64,000 nucleotides of DNA from a virus, in the IMG/VR virus record IMGVR_UViG_3300020172_001601, positions 190,198-254,197 of that record; one strand, given 5' to 3'. Both the position numbers and the translations under genes were made by a program. The stretch's first letter is position 1; each line of letters starts with the position of its first letter. The notes under the pieces were generated by a model. It was not told the DNA's origin, ran no database searches, and saw only the letters and a program-made list of their open reading frames with translations. This document shows, piece by piece, positions 39,291 through 46,981 of the stretch.

Positions 39291-39791
39291 ATGCGTCACT
39301 GGATTTTAGCTTTGTTTGTATTGTCTATTGCAGGTTGTCTGCCTACGGGCCAATCTCAATATGACCCGGTTGATTGGAATTCTCAGGCACCACCAATGCC
39401 AGAGAAGCCACAGCCGACCCCAGAAACCCATGAAGTACCGGCTACGTTACAAGCCCTATTAAAGCTCCACAATGAGCAACGTGAGCTTAAAGGGCGTCCC
39501 GGTTTTCAACTTGACCCATATCTTTGCAAATACGCTCAGAACCACTCAGACTGGATGGCAAAGAAGAATAACTTAAAGCACTCAGACATTGGTGCCTTAA
39601 TGGGCAAGTATTCAACAGCAGGTGAGAATATTGCCTGGAATCAAAAAACAGAAGCCGAAGTGGTAGATGCGTGGATGCGCTCGTCGGGCCACAGAGCGAA
39701 TATCATGAACCGAGCGTTCACCAAAGTTGGCTTTGGTGTGGCGTACAACAGTAATGGTGAGCCATATTGGTGTACATGCTTTGGTGGCTAA
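39291..39791 (+). CDS. CAP/SCP-domain lipoprotein
   Basis: 166 aa. A signal peptide ends in a lipobox (LSIAGC; Cys 16), so it is a predicted lipoprotein. A Pro-rich linker follows, then a CAP domain: LLKLHNEQRELKGR, CKYAQNHSDWMAKK, GENIAW, VVDAWMRSSGHRANIM and GFGVAYNSNGEPYWCTCFG. The His and Glu of the CAP cavity are present. Bacterial CAP proteins are secreted with varied or unknown roles. In a phage, an envelope-anchored CAP could take part in superinfection exclusion or lysis. A late-type box and AAGGAGG precede it and a terminator follows. Confidence 0.8.
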   Translation: MRHWILALFVLSIAGCLPTGQSQYDPVDWNSQAPPMPEKPQPTPETHEVPATLQALLKLHNEQRELKGRPGFQLDPYLCKYAQNHSDWMAKKNNLKHSDIGALMGKYSTAGENIAWNQKTEAEVVDAWMRSSGHRANIMNRAFTKVGFGVAYNSNGEPYWCTCFGG

Positions 39792-39796
39792 TGCCG

Positions 39797-39825
39797 GGCC
39801 AGTGATGAAAGTCGCTGGCCTTTTC
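39797..39825 (+). terminator. Terminator after the CAP gene
   Basis: 9-bp stem (one G-U), loop TGAAAG, then TTTTCT; the late-type CTATATA starts at its last base. Confidence 0.75.
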
Positions 39826-39831
39826 TATATA
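39825..39831 (+). promoter_or_regulatory. Late-type leaderless promoter CTATATA
   Basis: CTATATA, 5 nt (CATTC), ATG 39837 of a capsid-targeted gene. It is identical to the heptamer at 8749-8755. Confidence 0.6.
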
Positions 39832-39836
39832 CATTC

Positions 39837-40277
39837 ATGCCAATCTTGAAATTCAAACAATGGATATGCGAATCAGCCGACTTCCCGGAGCCTGAAGACC
39901 TCAGTGCGTTCCTGTCTCATGCGGCTACGGTTTGTATTCGCACCCACCAAGAAATGTTCAAGATGGCCCAAACTCAAAAACAAAAGGATTTGGTGGGCGA
40001 AATAAGCAGCCTTGGTGAATTACTTCAACATATCCATCAGAGTTTGGAAGACAAAATTCCAAATGAGCCATTCGATACTGACAAGTTTCAAGGCAGACCG
40101 TCTCCGACATTGAATAAGCCGCAATATCCCATCAAATATCCTACGTTACAGTCGATCATTCCCATTCTGAGAACTATCGGCGGCAACCCAGCCATCGACA
40201 AGCCAACTTCGCAGGCTCTTTCCGACAAAATCCAGTCGTTGATGCGTGCTTGGAAATCTGCTTTACAGCAAAGCTGA
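39837..40277 (+). CDS. Capsid-targeted protein, 146 aa
   Basis: Begins MPILKFKQWICESADF, matching the FKxW(I/L)xxE/S pattern. The rest is helical (DLSAFLSHAATVCIRTHQEM, LVGEISSLGELLQHIHQSL) with a Pro-rich centre (FQGRPSPTLNKPQYP). No catalytic residues stand out. I infer a small internal head protein. The class 1 promoter of the next gene begins inside its last codons. Confidence 0.6.
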   Translation: MPILKFKQWICESADFPEPEDLSAFLSHAATVCIRTHQEMFKMAQTQKQKDLVGEISSLGELLQHIHQSLEDKIPNEPFDTDKFQGRPSPTLNKPQYPIKYPTLQSIIPILRTIGGNPAIDKPTSQALSDKIQSLMRAWKSALQQS

Positions 40278-40290
40278 AATACGGTAGAAT
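40262..40290 (+). promoter_or_regulatory. Class 1 promoter TTTACA-N17-GGTAGAAT
   Basis: -35 40262-40267, -10 TAGAAT 40285-40290, 27 nt before ATG 40318. It probably drives the long run of small genes to about 43541. Confidence 0.75.
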
Positions 40291-40317
40291 CTGCTGCAAG
40301 GAACGGTGGAGCCGAAC

Positions 40318-40704
40318 ATGGGATGGAAATGGTGGGCGAAGACATATTTCAAAGTGCTTTTCAGCCGTGATTTATGGCTTTCGACCTTTTTCGTCATCTT
40401 GGAAGTCTTGATGGTTCTCGGCTGTTTTGACAGCGATAGATTTCGACAACAACCAGTCATCCATGTTTCCATGTGCCTTGGAAGCCTTTTCGCCCTTGCG
40501 GTCACATTCACGACCCTGGGGATTGTTCAGGCTTATATCACACACAGAGGTAAAGAGAAGTTTCGTCTTGAACGTGAGCGGCGGGAACAGGAATTTCAGG
40601 ACCGAATTCGTCAGCCAGTGCCTATACCAGAGCAACCACCAGAGCCAGAAATCAGTCCGTGGCTTTTAGGTGGTTGGGATAAACATTTGACTAAGGGTGA
40701 ATAA
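40318..40704 (+). CDS. Two-pass membrane protein, 128 aa
   Basis: ATG 40318 (GGTGGAG 7 nt upstream). Two hydrophobic helices (LSTFFVILEVLMVLGCF; MCLGSLFALAVTFTTLGIV), then a charged helix and a Pro-rich end. No family is recognised; it overlaps the next start by TAATG. Confidence 0.55.
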   Translation: MGWKWWAKTYFKVLFSRDLWLSTFFVILEVLMVLGCFDSDRFRQQPVIHVSMCLGSLFALAVTFTTLGIVQAYITHRGKEKFRLERERREQEFQDRIRQPVPIPEQPPEPEISPWLLGGWDKHLTKGE

Positions 40705-41309
40705 TGCCTGCTGAATCCAGTAATGCACAAGGATACGGACTCGTTTTGGTCCCACAGCCACCGATGGTCAGGACCATCTTTTTCGCTGAAGGTGGCAAGC
40801 GGCAGTTGTCCTTTCCTTATACTCTATTCGGGTTGTTCTATTTTAGAACCCCTGAATACAAGTATCACTTGAAGCGACTGCATGTTATTTTTGGACAGAA
40901 GCCATTTACCGGCACCGATCTGACCGAAGAGTTCTTCGGCCTGCCTCTCCGTAATCACGACGGCGCATTTGCCACCTGCTTCTATCAGTGGGACGTGGAA
41001 CAGACGGCTGAGAAGTTCGCCGAGAAGATCATCGGCCAGTATTGGATGAGTCCTTACGCCGAATATAACGATTGGGCATCATGGTGGACCAATCGTTATG
41101 GCGCTCTGAATCCCAATTTCCTCAAGCAGTGGCAAGAAGCTACCGATAAGAAGGACTATGACTTCATCATGAACGAGCCTTTGCTCAAGGCCGATCACCA
41201 CGTTAATCTTGGGAAATTGCTCGAAGCCAATAAGAGCCATTATTCCCAAGGCGGTATTGAAGTCGTGACCCTTGGACCCAAACTGGATTTGGTTAAGGAA
41301 ATCGAATGA
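40704..41309 (+). CDS. Hypothetical protein, 201 aa
   Basis: N-terminal sheet of aromatic strands (YTLFGLFYFRTPEYKYHLKR), a Trp/Tyr-rich centre (YAEYNDWASWWTNRYGALN) and a charged C-terminus. No motif I can place. ATGA overlap with the next gene. Confidence 0.5.
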   Translation: MPAESSNAQGYGLVLVPQPPMVRTIFFAEGGKRQLSFPYTLFGLFYFRTPEYKYHLKRLHVIFGQKPFTGTDLTEEFFGLPLRNHDGAFATCFYQWDVEQTAEKFAEKIIGQYWMSPYAEYNDWASWWTNRYGALNPNFLKQWQEATDKKDYDFIMNEPLLKADHHVNLGKLLEANKSHYSQGGIEVVTLGPKLDLVKEIE

Positions 41310-41530
41310 CCCGCTTCTTTTACTATTCCGTGGCTAAGTTGCCTGGGGACATGACTCCAGATGAATTGGAACAAGAAATCACAGCAGCACTTCAATACGA
41401 AGACCGCTGCCGTGAGATCGGCCAAGGCGTCAACACAAAGGAATCGCTCCGTAAACGATCCTGTGAGTTGGAGTTAGTCAAACACCCAAATGGTATCGAC
41501 CGCTGGACAGCACTTGTGGTAAACGTGTAA
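41306..41530 (+). CDS. Hypothetical protein, 74 aa
   Basis: ATGA overlap start. Acidic helix (TPDELEQEITAALQYEDRC) between two strands. No family is recognised. Confidence 0.5.
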   Translation: MTRFFYYSVAKLPGDMTPDELEQEITAALQYEDRCREIGQGVNTKESLRKRSCELELVKHPNGIDRWTALVVNV

Positions 41531-41532
41531 AA

Positions 41533-41895
41533 ATGGAACTAAAGACTCTTGCATCCGAAATGACGGCGCAAGCTGAGGCAATGCCAATGACCATCGAACG
41601 TATGATGGAGGGCATTGCCTCGCAGTCATTTCCAGCCGAGCTTAAACGCAAAGAAACAATTGATGGCATTGGTGCTGTTCAGGTGCAATACAGCCATGAC
41701 CATCTAAGTCCCGGCAAATACATTAAGCATTTGTCTTTTTCACGGGATGATTTGGAACGTCCAAGTATTGAAGTCCAAAAGGCGTTTCAAGAAGCGTTCT
41801 TTGATAACAACAAAGATATTCTCGAACTGCCCTCAACCCTGCCATATGTCATTCAGATGGCAAGACTGGTGAGTTTCGATGTTCGCAATAACTGA
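41533..41895 (+). CDS. Hypothetical protein, 120 aa
   Basis: Met-rich helical N-terminus (SEMTAQAEAMPMTIERMMEG), mixed C-terminus. No family is recognised. Overlaps the next gene by 17 nt. Confidence 0.5.
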   Translation: MELKTLASEMTAQAEAMPMTIERMMEGIASQSFPAELKRKETIDGIGAVQVQYSHDHLSPGKYIKHLSFSRDDLERPSIEVQKAFQEAFFDNNKDILELPSTLPYVIQMARLVSFDVRNN

Positions 41896-42193
41896 ATTCA
41901 CTGAAGGCAAATATTATCTGCTCACTGGCTCAGGAGAGAAGTGGTCGGACTATGATGGCCCATTTGACACTGCACGAGAAGCCGTCCAGCACATGGCTGT
42001 ATTGTGCGGTGAATACACGACGCCAGAAATGGTGAATTCTGCCGTATTGACATACTTCAGCAATAACATGCTGGACTTGTTGAAAGACGACAACGGTAGC
42101 CCAATCAACGGCAACCAAATTTACTGGAAGAACACCATCTGGAAGGATGGGGAAATCATTTGGGAAGGTAGCGATGCACGATCCAACACATGA
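41879..42193 (+). CDS. Hypothetical protein, 104 aa
   Basis: Begins MFAITEFTEGKYYLLTGS, with paired Trp later (YWKNTIWKDGEIIWEG). Probably a small alpha/beta domain. No family is recognised. Overlaps the next gene by 20 nt. Confidence 0.5.
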   Translation: MFAITEFTEGKYYLLTGSGEKWSDYDGPFDTAREAVQHMAVLCGEYTTPEMVNSAVLTYFSNNMLDLLKDDNGSPINGNQIYWKNTIWKDGEIIWEGSDARSNT

Positions 42194-42467
42194 ATACGAT
42201 GATAACTGCGAAGGTTGTCAGCCAGCGATGATGGACATAAAGACTGGCAAGCCAATGGAGCAAGACCATCCTGTAATGGTTGCTCTTATGAAGGCTTGGA
42301 GGGAAAAAACTACGTTGACTGAGCGTCGTGCGACCAGCCGGGTATGGATGGGACAATCCCAAAACCCCATTGATTTTGAAATCATGCACAGGGTCGGCGG
42401 CATCATTCAAAAGGCCATAGACGAGGTTGAAGGCAATGCAAACGAAGTTCATGGAAGTGACGAATAA
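42174..42467 (+). CDS. Hypothetical protein, 97 aa
   Basis: ATG 42174 with GGAAGG. N-terminus MHDPTHEYDDNCEGCQPA holds a His/Cys group that could bind metal; the rest is helical and basic. Overlaps the next gene by 32 nt. Confidence 0.45.
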   Translation: MHDPTHEYDDNCEGCQPAMMDIKTGKPMEQDHPVMVALMKAWREKTTLTERRATSRVWMGQSQNPIDFEIMHRVGGIIQKAIDEVEGNANEVHGSDE

Positions 42468-42804
42468 CAACAAGAATTGGGGCAAGTTCCTGCTGTTTCG
42501 TTTTGACAACGAATGGCAATACAAGTCTGCATTCACTGGTCGTTCGTTGCTTCATGAAGTTGGTTGGAACCAAGAGAATATTTTCGTCTTGGACCTTCAA
42601 ACTGGCGAAGGCGCTCGATTCATGCCCGGTGGCCTCGCCAGTGCTGATTTGGATAAACACAAAATATGGGTTTGTCCAATGTACGAGCCTTTCTTAAACT
42701 GGCTCTACAGACAAAACTTGGAAGACCTTACCAAGTTGCCTGACTCCCTGGATATTCCAGAGGCAGAGTTCGCAATGAGAGGCTACAGAAGGGGCGGCAA
42801 ATGA
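42436..42804 (+). CDS. Hypothetical protein, 122 aa
   Basis: ATG 42436 (or 42451). Aromatic strands (GKFLLFRFDNEWQY), then IWVCPMYEPFLNWLY, a block that recalls the protein at 30635-31081. No family is recognised. Confidence 0.45.
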   Translation: MQTKFMEVTNNNKNWGKFLLFRFDNEWQYKSAFTGRSLLHEVGWNQENIFVLDLQTGEGARFMPGGLASADLDKHKIWVCPMYEPFLNWLYRQNLEDLTKLPDSLDIPEAEFAMRGYRRGGK

Positions 42805-43124
42805 ATCAGCCTGATCTGCACCATGAAGGCCCGCTCACCGTTGAATTGGTGCGTGGCCTCATGGACAAACTCAAAGTGGCATTGGATGAGATTGTGGCGT
42901 TCGTCCCGCCTGATGCCGATATTGAATGGGTGTTCTGCAAGAGCAATTGGGCAGAGGCACTGCAATATGCAGGCATTCGCTGTGCCGCCATATTGACGAA
43001 ACTGGAATGCCAAATTGAATATCGCCTGGAAGACGATCACAAGAGTATTGACATTACTTTGTGTATTCTTCGAGACTATGAAGCAGCTAAGGCAAAGGGG
43101 TTCGAGCGTGATAACAACGTATAA
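42801..43124 (+). CDS. Hypothetical protein, 107 aa
   Basis: ATGA overlap. Helical (VRGLMDKLKVALDEIVAFVP) with Cys and Trp in WVFCKSNWAEAL. No family is recognised. Overlaps the next gene by 17 nt. Confidence 0.5.
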   Translation: MNQPDLHHEGPLTVELVRGLMDKLKVALDEIVAFVPPDADIEWVFCKSNWAEALQYAGIRCAAILTKLECQIEYRLEDDHKSIDITLCILRDYEAAKAKGFERDNNV

Positions 43125-43314
43125 CCCAAAGACAGGCAAATGGGAACCTGAATCCAAAGAGGACGTTCTCAAAAAAGAAGACATTGAAGGCAATAGGCCC
43201 TGCGATCTATGCTGGGAAGCAGCCAGAGATCAAGGCGTTTATTCTTTCCCATTGAAGGAAACAGTTACACTAAAGCGATGCCCTTGTGGTCGCATGATTG
43301 GAGTTGAAAAATGA
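43108..43314 (+). CDS. Small zinc-ribbon-like protein, 68 aa
   Basis: GTG 43108 with AAGGGG. CDLC and CPCGR near the two ends of a 40-residue core make a four-cysteine zinc ribbon likely. ATGA overlap with another zinc-ribbon gene. Confidence 0.55.
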   Translation: MITTYNPKTGKWEPESKEDVLKKEDIEGNRPCDLCWEAARDQGVYSFPLKETVTLKRCPCGRMIGVEK

Positions 43315-43541
43315 CCGATCAATGGTGGTGTTCGAGTTGCCCAAAGTGCAAAGAGAAAAATTGGATCAACAATGGCGATCCATCTGATATGACCGCAATG
43401 GATGTAGAGGGCATTCGTTGCTGGAATTGCAAGCACTGTTGGCGGCTGTCCGAGGAATTGGACTACGCCGACGAAATGGAAGAAGACGACGATCCGTACT
43501 ACGAGGATGGCCGTCACTTTGTAGAGGTCAAACACGAATAG
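43311..43541 (+). CDS. Small zinc-ribbon-like protein with acidic tail, 76 aa
   Basis: WWCSSCPKCKEKN and IRCWNCKHCWRL give two CxxC sets, a zinc ribbon; the C-terminus is strongly acidic (YADEMEEDDDPYYEDG). Paired with 43108-43314. Such pairs may bind nucleic acid or RNA polymerase; unproven. Confidence 0.55.
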   Translation: MTDQWWCSSCPKCKEKNWINNGDPSDMTAMDVEGIRCWNCKHCWRLSEELDYADEMEEDDDPYYEDGRHFVEVKHE

Positions 43542-43570
43542 TTTACAAGTCTTTTAATGCGTGGTAGAAT
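43542..43570 (+). promoter_or_regulatory. Class 1 promoter TTTACA-N17-GGTAGAAT, leaderless
   Basis: -35 43542-43547, -10 TAGAAT 43565-43570. ATG 43576 begins 5 nt after the -10, so the transcript should start at or within its first codon. Confidence 0.75.
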
Positions 43571-43575
43571 CGGCT

Positions 43576-43965
43576 ATGAAAACACTCACCACTGAAAACA
43601 TGGGCGTTTACGTCGGCGGGCAGGTTGAAATCCTGGGGACCGGCGCAAACGAATACCGATACCGAGGTCAGATCAGCAAGATCGAAGTGCTGCCTGAGCC
43701 TGAACGACCAAAGCCGGTCGGCGCAGGTCAAGACGCCACGCTTCATGTTGAGTTCGAGTACATCTGCGAATTCAAACATGGCGAGGGATACAAGCCGTCC
43801 GAGAATAAGCCGTATGATCTTGGGCTGCTTATTTGCGCACCGAGCGATATAGGCATGGATCGGCTTTGCATCAACTCCAGTATCCTTGGTGAAATGGCGA
43901 TCTTTTACCCGCCCGCCCACAACAAGCGGGTGTTGCCAGATGGGGATATGGAACACAATGAGTAA
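43576..43965 (+). CDS. Hypothetical protein, 129 aa
   Basis: Leaderless start behind a class 1 promoter. Beta-rich (NMGVYVGGQVEILGTG; HVEFEYICEFKHGEG), suggesting an SH3-like or OB-like barrel. No family is recognised. ATG of the next gene overlaps its stop by 8 nt. Confidence 0.55.
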   Translation: MKTLTTENMGVYVGGQVEILGTGANEYRYRGQISKIEVLPEPERPKPVGAGQDATLHVEFEYICEFKHGEGYKPSENKPYDLGLLICAPSDIGMDRLCINSSILGEMAIFYPPAHNKRVLPDGDMEHNE

Positions 43966-44344
43966 AGTTCGACTCGATATTGGTCGCCCTTCGCCTATGC
44001 CCGGTCGGTATCGCCCTGATTATTGGGTGGTTCGACATGAAGGCACGCTTATTGTTAGATACAATAGCGACCTTAATCGTTTCGGATGGGAACGGCTGAA
44101 GGCAATCGCCGAGAAAGCCCTCAAAGAATGCGACCTGTGGGACTCACACGGTACGCATCGTGCCGAGATCGGCAATCTTGATGGCATTCTCTATATTGCC
44201 TTCCCCATTAAAGACCCTGATGGCAAAGTCAACGTCTGCATTGAAACGCAGGCAGGCTTTGAATCAGGCTTGGGCGTTAAGCTGTCTGACCTTGCGGAGT
44301 TCAATTACATTAGCGACGGACAACACAAACATGGCAATAACTAA
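43958..44344 (+). CDS. Hypothetical protein ending in DGQHKHG, 128 aa
   Basis: Alpha/beta protein with WVVRHEGTLIVRYNSDLN and ERLKAIAEKALKECDLW. It ends YISDGQHKHGNN; the ATG of the next gene is embedded in the codons of the final HGNN. No family is recognised. Confidence 0.5.
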   Translation: MSKVRLDIGRPSPMPGRYRPDYWVVRHEGTLIVRYNSDLNRFGWERLKAIAEKALKECDLWDSHGTHRAEIGNLDGILYIAFPIKDPDGKVNVCIETQAGFESGLGVKLSDLAEFNYISDGQHKHGNN

Positions 44345-44606
44345 AGTCGATGATGTTTGCCCAATATGCAACAAAGAAATAGAGCCAGGACTGGCGATCT
44401 ATATCACCAAGGTCAACTTGACTGATAATGGTCGCACTGGCCCAGGTGATGGTGGTATGTCTTTTGGTGGCACATATAGGCCAACACCAGAAGGCAAACT
44501 CCGAATTCAATATCTTGGTAGTTCCAAACCAAGGGTATGCGTCCATCAAGGATGCTACGAGGCAAAGATCGAAGGCATCCTGTTTGGAAAGAAGAAAAAG
44601 AAATGA
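44331..44606 (+). CDS. Small zinc-binding protein, 91 aa
   Basis: VCPICNKEIEPG and VCVHQGCYEAK provide the four ligands of a treble-clef or ribbon zinc site, as in small phage proteins of unknown role. A Lys run closes the protein. Overlaps its neighbours on both sides. Confidence 0.55.
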   Translation: MAITKVDDVCPICNKEIEPGLAIYITKVNLTDNGRTGPGDGGMSFGGTYRPTPEGKLRIQYLGSSKPRVCVHQGCYEAKIEGILFGKKKKK

Positions 44607-45019
44607 GAAAGTCAGAACCATTGTCGCCTGAAGCCCAAGAAGACTTCGGCAAAGCATTGGAAGACGTATGCTCCAATCTGCTCAAGCGAGCCGACGAAGA
44701 GCGCAAACAAACAGAGCCTTGGAAGAACCTGTTTGCTGCTTCTGAGCAAGGACTGAAGGGTATTCTGAGTGAATCCAAGAATCAAATGATGACGATTGCA
44801 CTCAATACCACCAAGGTAATTACAGAGAAATTCGGCATCAGATGCAGCGACAAATTGTTCGGTTTGATTAAGGCGTTGCCATATGCCATGAGCTATGCAG
44901 GTGACGCCATCCACGATCAACAAGGGCTGTCTTGCTGTGTCGATAAGGCCCGTGAGGTTTACTACCGAGAAGTCTTGGAAGAAATCAGGAAGTTGATTGA
45001 GGAAAAGGCCAATGCCTAA
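44603..45019 (+). CDS. Hypothetical helical protein, 138 aa
   Basis: Almost all helix (FGKALEDVCSNLLKRADEER; VYYREVLEEIRKLIEEK). No family is recognised. ATGA overlap at its start, 8-nt overlap at its end. Confidence 0.5.
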   Translation: MRKSEPLSPEAQEDFGKALEDVCSNLLKRADEERKQTEPWKNLFAASEQGLKGILSESKNQMMTIALNTTKVITEKFGIRCSDKLFGLIKALPYAMSYAGDAIHDQQGLSCCVDKAREVYYREVLEEIRKLIEEKANA

Positions 45020-45257
45020 AATCACTGGAGAAATACCAGCCGGGGAACTAGAGATCAAGCATCTTTATTTCCCCGGCGTTGTCATTAGTGATACTTGTCC
45101 CAATTGCGGCAAGGAGTGTTCGACCGATCTATCCCGCCATTCTACATCGTATCCCGTTGTCAATAAGCCAAGTACATTTGGCATGTATTGTGGCGATGGC
45201 TGCGAACATGAATGGGAAGTCCCAATTCTCTTTACGTTAAAGCTGGAAGCTCAATAG
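45012..45257 (+). CDS. Small zinc-binding protein, 81 aa
   Basis: TCPNCGKECSTDLSRH followed by MYCGDGCEHEW suggests a Cys4 or Cys3His zinc site. No family is recognised. Confidence 0.5.
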   Translation: MPKITGEIPAGELEIKHLYFPGVVISDTCPNCGKECSTDLSRHSTSYPVVNKPSTFGMYCGDGCEHEWEVPILFTLKLEAQ

Positions 45258-45265
45258 GTCTAATA

Positions 45266-45403
45266 GTGATTCGATTTCTTATTGGTTGGTTTATCTTGTC
45301 TGTGATTCTTACTTTGTTTCTTGGAAGGCTGTTTGCCATCCAAAAAGAAGGTGATCGGACAGCCCTGCGTCGAGACGACTTGCCCCCAAAGAAAATTGAG
45401 TAA
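45266..45403 (+). CDS. Tiny membrane protein, 45 aa
   Basis: GTG 45266, AGG upstream. One transmembrane helix (FLIGWFILSVILTLFLGRLF) then a basic tail (TALRRDDLPPKK). The gap of 8 nt before and 2 nt after it supports a real gene. Confidence 0.5.
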   Translation: MIRFLIGWFILSVILTLFLGRLFAIQKEGDRTALRRDDLPPKKIE

Positions 45404-45405
45404 TC

Positions 45406-45954
45406 ATGAAGTATATCGAAGGCGATTTGTTTGACCACGTTCCAAACGACTCAGATGAAGTCGTTATCATTGCCCACGTCTGCAATGATATTGGAGCATG
45501 GGGCGCAGGATTTGTGGTGCCGCTGGGTCGCAAATATCCATCGGCCAGAGAGTCCTATATGACCATGACCGAGAGAAATCTCGGCGAAGTCATGTTCGTG
45601 CCAATGGCTGAGAAGGTTGTTGTCGCCAATATGATCGGACAAGAAGGCGTAGGCCCGAAGTTCGATGGCAACAAGATGATCCCGCCAATACGCTATGAAG
45701 AACTCAAGAAGTGTATGCACCATGTCCATGACATGGCGAAGCTACTTCAGAAGCAAGGCAAGAAGGTTCGCATTGCTTGCCCCATGTTCGGTGCTGGCTT
45801 GGCTGGTGGTGATTGGGACACTATTGCTCTCATGATATTTTTGATCTGGTCTGAGCAAGGCATTGAGACTAACATCTATTATCTTCCTCAATTCCTTCCC
45901 CCAGGTTTTACACCCCCAGGAGCAGATGATGGCAAGCAAGAAATCCCCGCTTGA
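45406..45954 (+). CDS. Macro-domain protein, ALC1/TARG1-like
   Basis: 182 aa. MKYIEGDLFDHV starts the fold; IAHVCNDIGAWGAGFVVPL (about residues 22-40) is the ADP-ribose-binding loop of ALC1/TARG1-type macro domains; PMFGAGLAGGDW (about 126-137) is the phosphate-binding loop. Related enzymes remove ADP-ribose from proteins or DNA or bind ADP-ribose derivatives. In a phage it could reverse host ADP-ribosylation defences or process NAD-derived signals; that is inference. The C-terminal Pro-rich tail is extra. Confidence 0.85.
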   Translation: MKYIEGDLFDHVPNDSDEVVIIAHVCNDIGAWGAGFVVPLGRKYPSARESYMTMTERNLGEVMFVPMAEKVVVANMIGQEGVGPKFDGNKMIPPIRYEELKKCMHHVHDMAKLLQKQGKKVRIACPMFGAGLAGGDWDTIALMIFLIWSEQGIETNIYYLPQFLPPGFTPPGADDGKQEIPA

Positions 45955-46186
45955 ATGGTCGCCTGAAGAAATGGCTCAATATGTCGGCACTGTGCGAGAT
46001 GCCGTTGAGTTATTCTTGAAAGAGTCAGGTGTCGGCAGTAAGTTTTCAGACCTTGTGGAATTCATGAATACACGGTTCCGCACTGCGGACGAACAAATGT
46101 TCAAAGAATGGACCCAAAAGGAATTTCCTGGTCAATTCACTTACACCCACACTCACACGGCAACCTACGATGGCGACGAAGATTGA
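45929..46186 (+). CDS. Hypothetical protein, 85 aa
   Basis: ATG 45929 (AGGAG 6 nt upstream; ATG 45926 also possible). Helical with a His/Thr tail (GQFTYTHTHTATYDGDED). Overlaps the macro gene by 26 nt and the next gene by 17 nt. Confidence 0.5.
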   Translation: MASKKSPLEWSPEEMAQYVGTVRDAVELFLKESGVGSKFSDLVEFMNTRFRTADEQMFKEWTQKEFPGQFTYTHTHTATYDGDED

Positions 46187-46394
46187 TTACACTGAGGCCG
46201 CAAGAGTTGTTGACGAATCCATTGTATGGGTAGATGGAGTCGTCAACCGCCTCAAGACCACGCCTTGGCCGGGTGTAGAAAATCTATTGGAGAATAGATC
46301 GTCTCGTGCTATAAAGGAAGCCGAGATATATTTGACCTCTGCGTTAGAGGCATTACAGAAAGCCAAGCGACGATTGGAGTCCACGGATGAATGA
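46170..46394 (+). CDS. Hypothetical helical protein, 74 aa
   Basis: Two helices (EAARVVDESIVWVDGVVNRL; AEIYLTSALEALQKAKRRL). No family is recognised. Confidence 0.5.
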   Translation: MATKIDYTEAARVVDESIVWVDGVVNRLKTTPWPGVENLLENRSSRAIKEAEIYLTSALEALQKAKRRLESTDE

Positions 46395-46782
46395 CATTGA
46401 AGAGGTATTAGGAAATGCCAAAGTAGTGTTCGGCCTCAAAAGGCAAGGTCACATTCCAGCAATCGAAAGAATGCTCAAAGAGGGCAAGAGTTGGAACGAT
46501 ATTGGTGAAGCAATTCATTGGTGTCCTATAACGGCCAGAGAACACTATGAACGATACCTACACCGTCCAGAAGCAATACAGACCGTATGGTTTGAAGTTG
46601 AAAATGAAGTTTGTCCCTTGCTCGCAAGAGCAGTCGAAATGCTGAGAAAATTCGGCAGCAAACCAGACGTGCCAGTTTGGGATCGCAACAACATTGCAAG
46701 CCTGATTTTCGAGGCAGAACAACATCTGCTTTCAACGCCAAGCAAGATACACCCTATTCTGAAGCCTCAAGATGACGAATGA
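46387..46782 (+). CDS. HTH-like protein, 131 aa
   Basis: LKEGKSWNDIGEAIHWCPIT then AREHYERYL resembles the SANT/HTH helix-turn-helix in which a basic helix follows DIG.AI. The remainder is helical. Probably a DNA-binding protein; no target is known. Confidence 0.5.
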   Translation: MNDIEEVLGNAKVVFGLKRQGHIPAIERMLKEGKSWNDIGEAIHWCPITAREHYERYLHRPEAIQTVWFEVENEVCPLLARAVEMLRKFGSKPDVPVWDRNNIASLIFEAEQHLLSTPSKIHPILKPQDDE

Positions 46783-46981
46783 CGAACGACTACAGCGGGG
46801 ACGACTGGCTTTTGCAGCCAGTTGTCTCAAGCTGGCACGACAAGAACTGAAGGATCATGGACGTGAGTTCATGAAGCCCGGCGAAGACGTTTATGACTCT
46901 GCCGTGCAATATGGCGGGAAGATTAACCTGACGAGAGATGAAATCATCGAGGCCGAAAAACTCTCCAAGAGGAAGAAATGA
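46772..46981 (+). CDS. Hypothetical protein, 69 aa
   Basis: Helical, basic, ending EAEKLSKRKK; overlaps the previous gene by 11 nt and the peptidase gene by ATGA. Confidence 0.5.
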   Translation: MTNDERLQRGRLAFAASCLKLARQELKDHGREFMKPGEDVYDSAVQYGGKINLTRDEIIEAEKLSKRKK

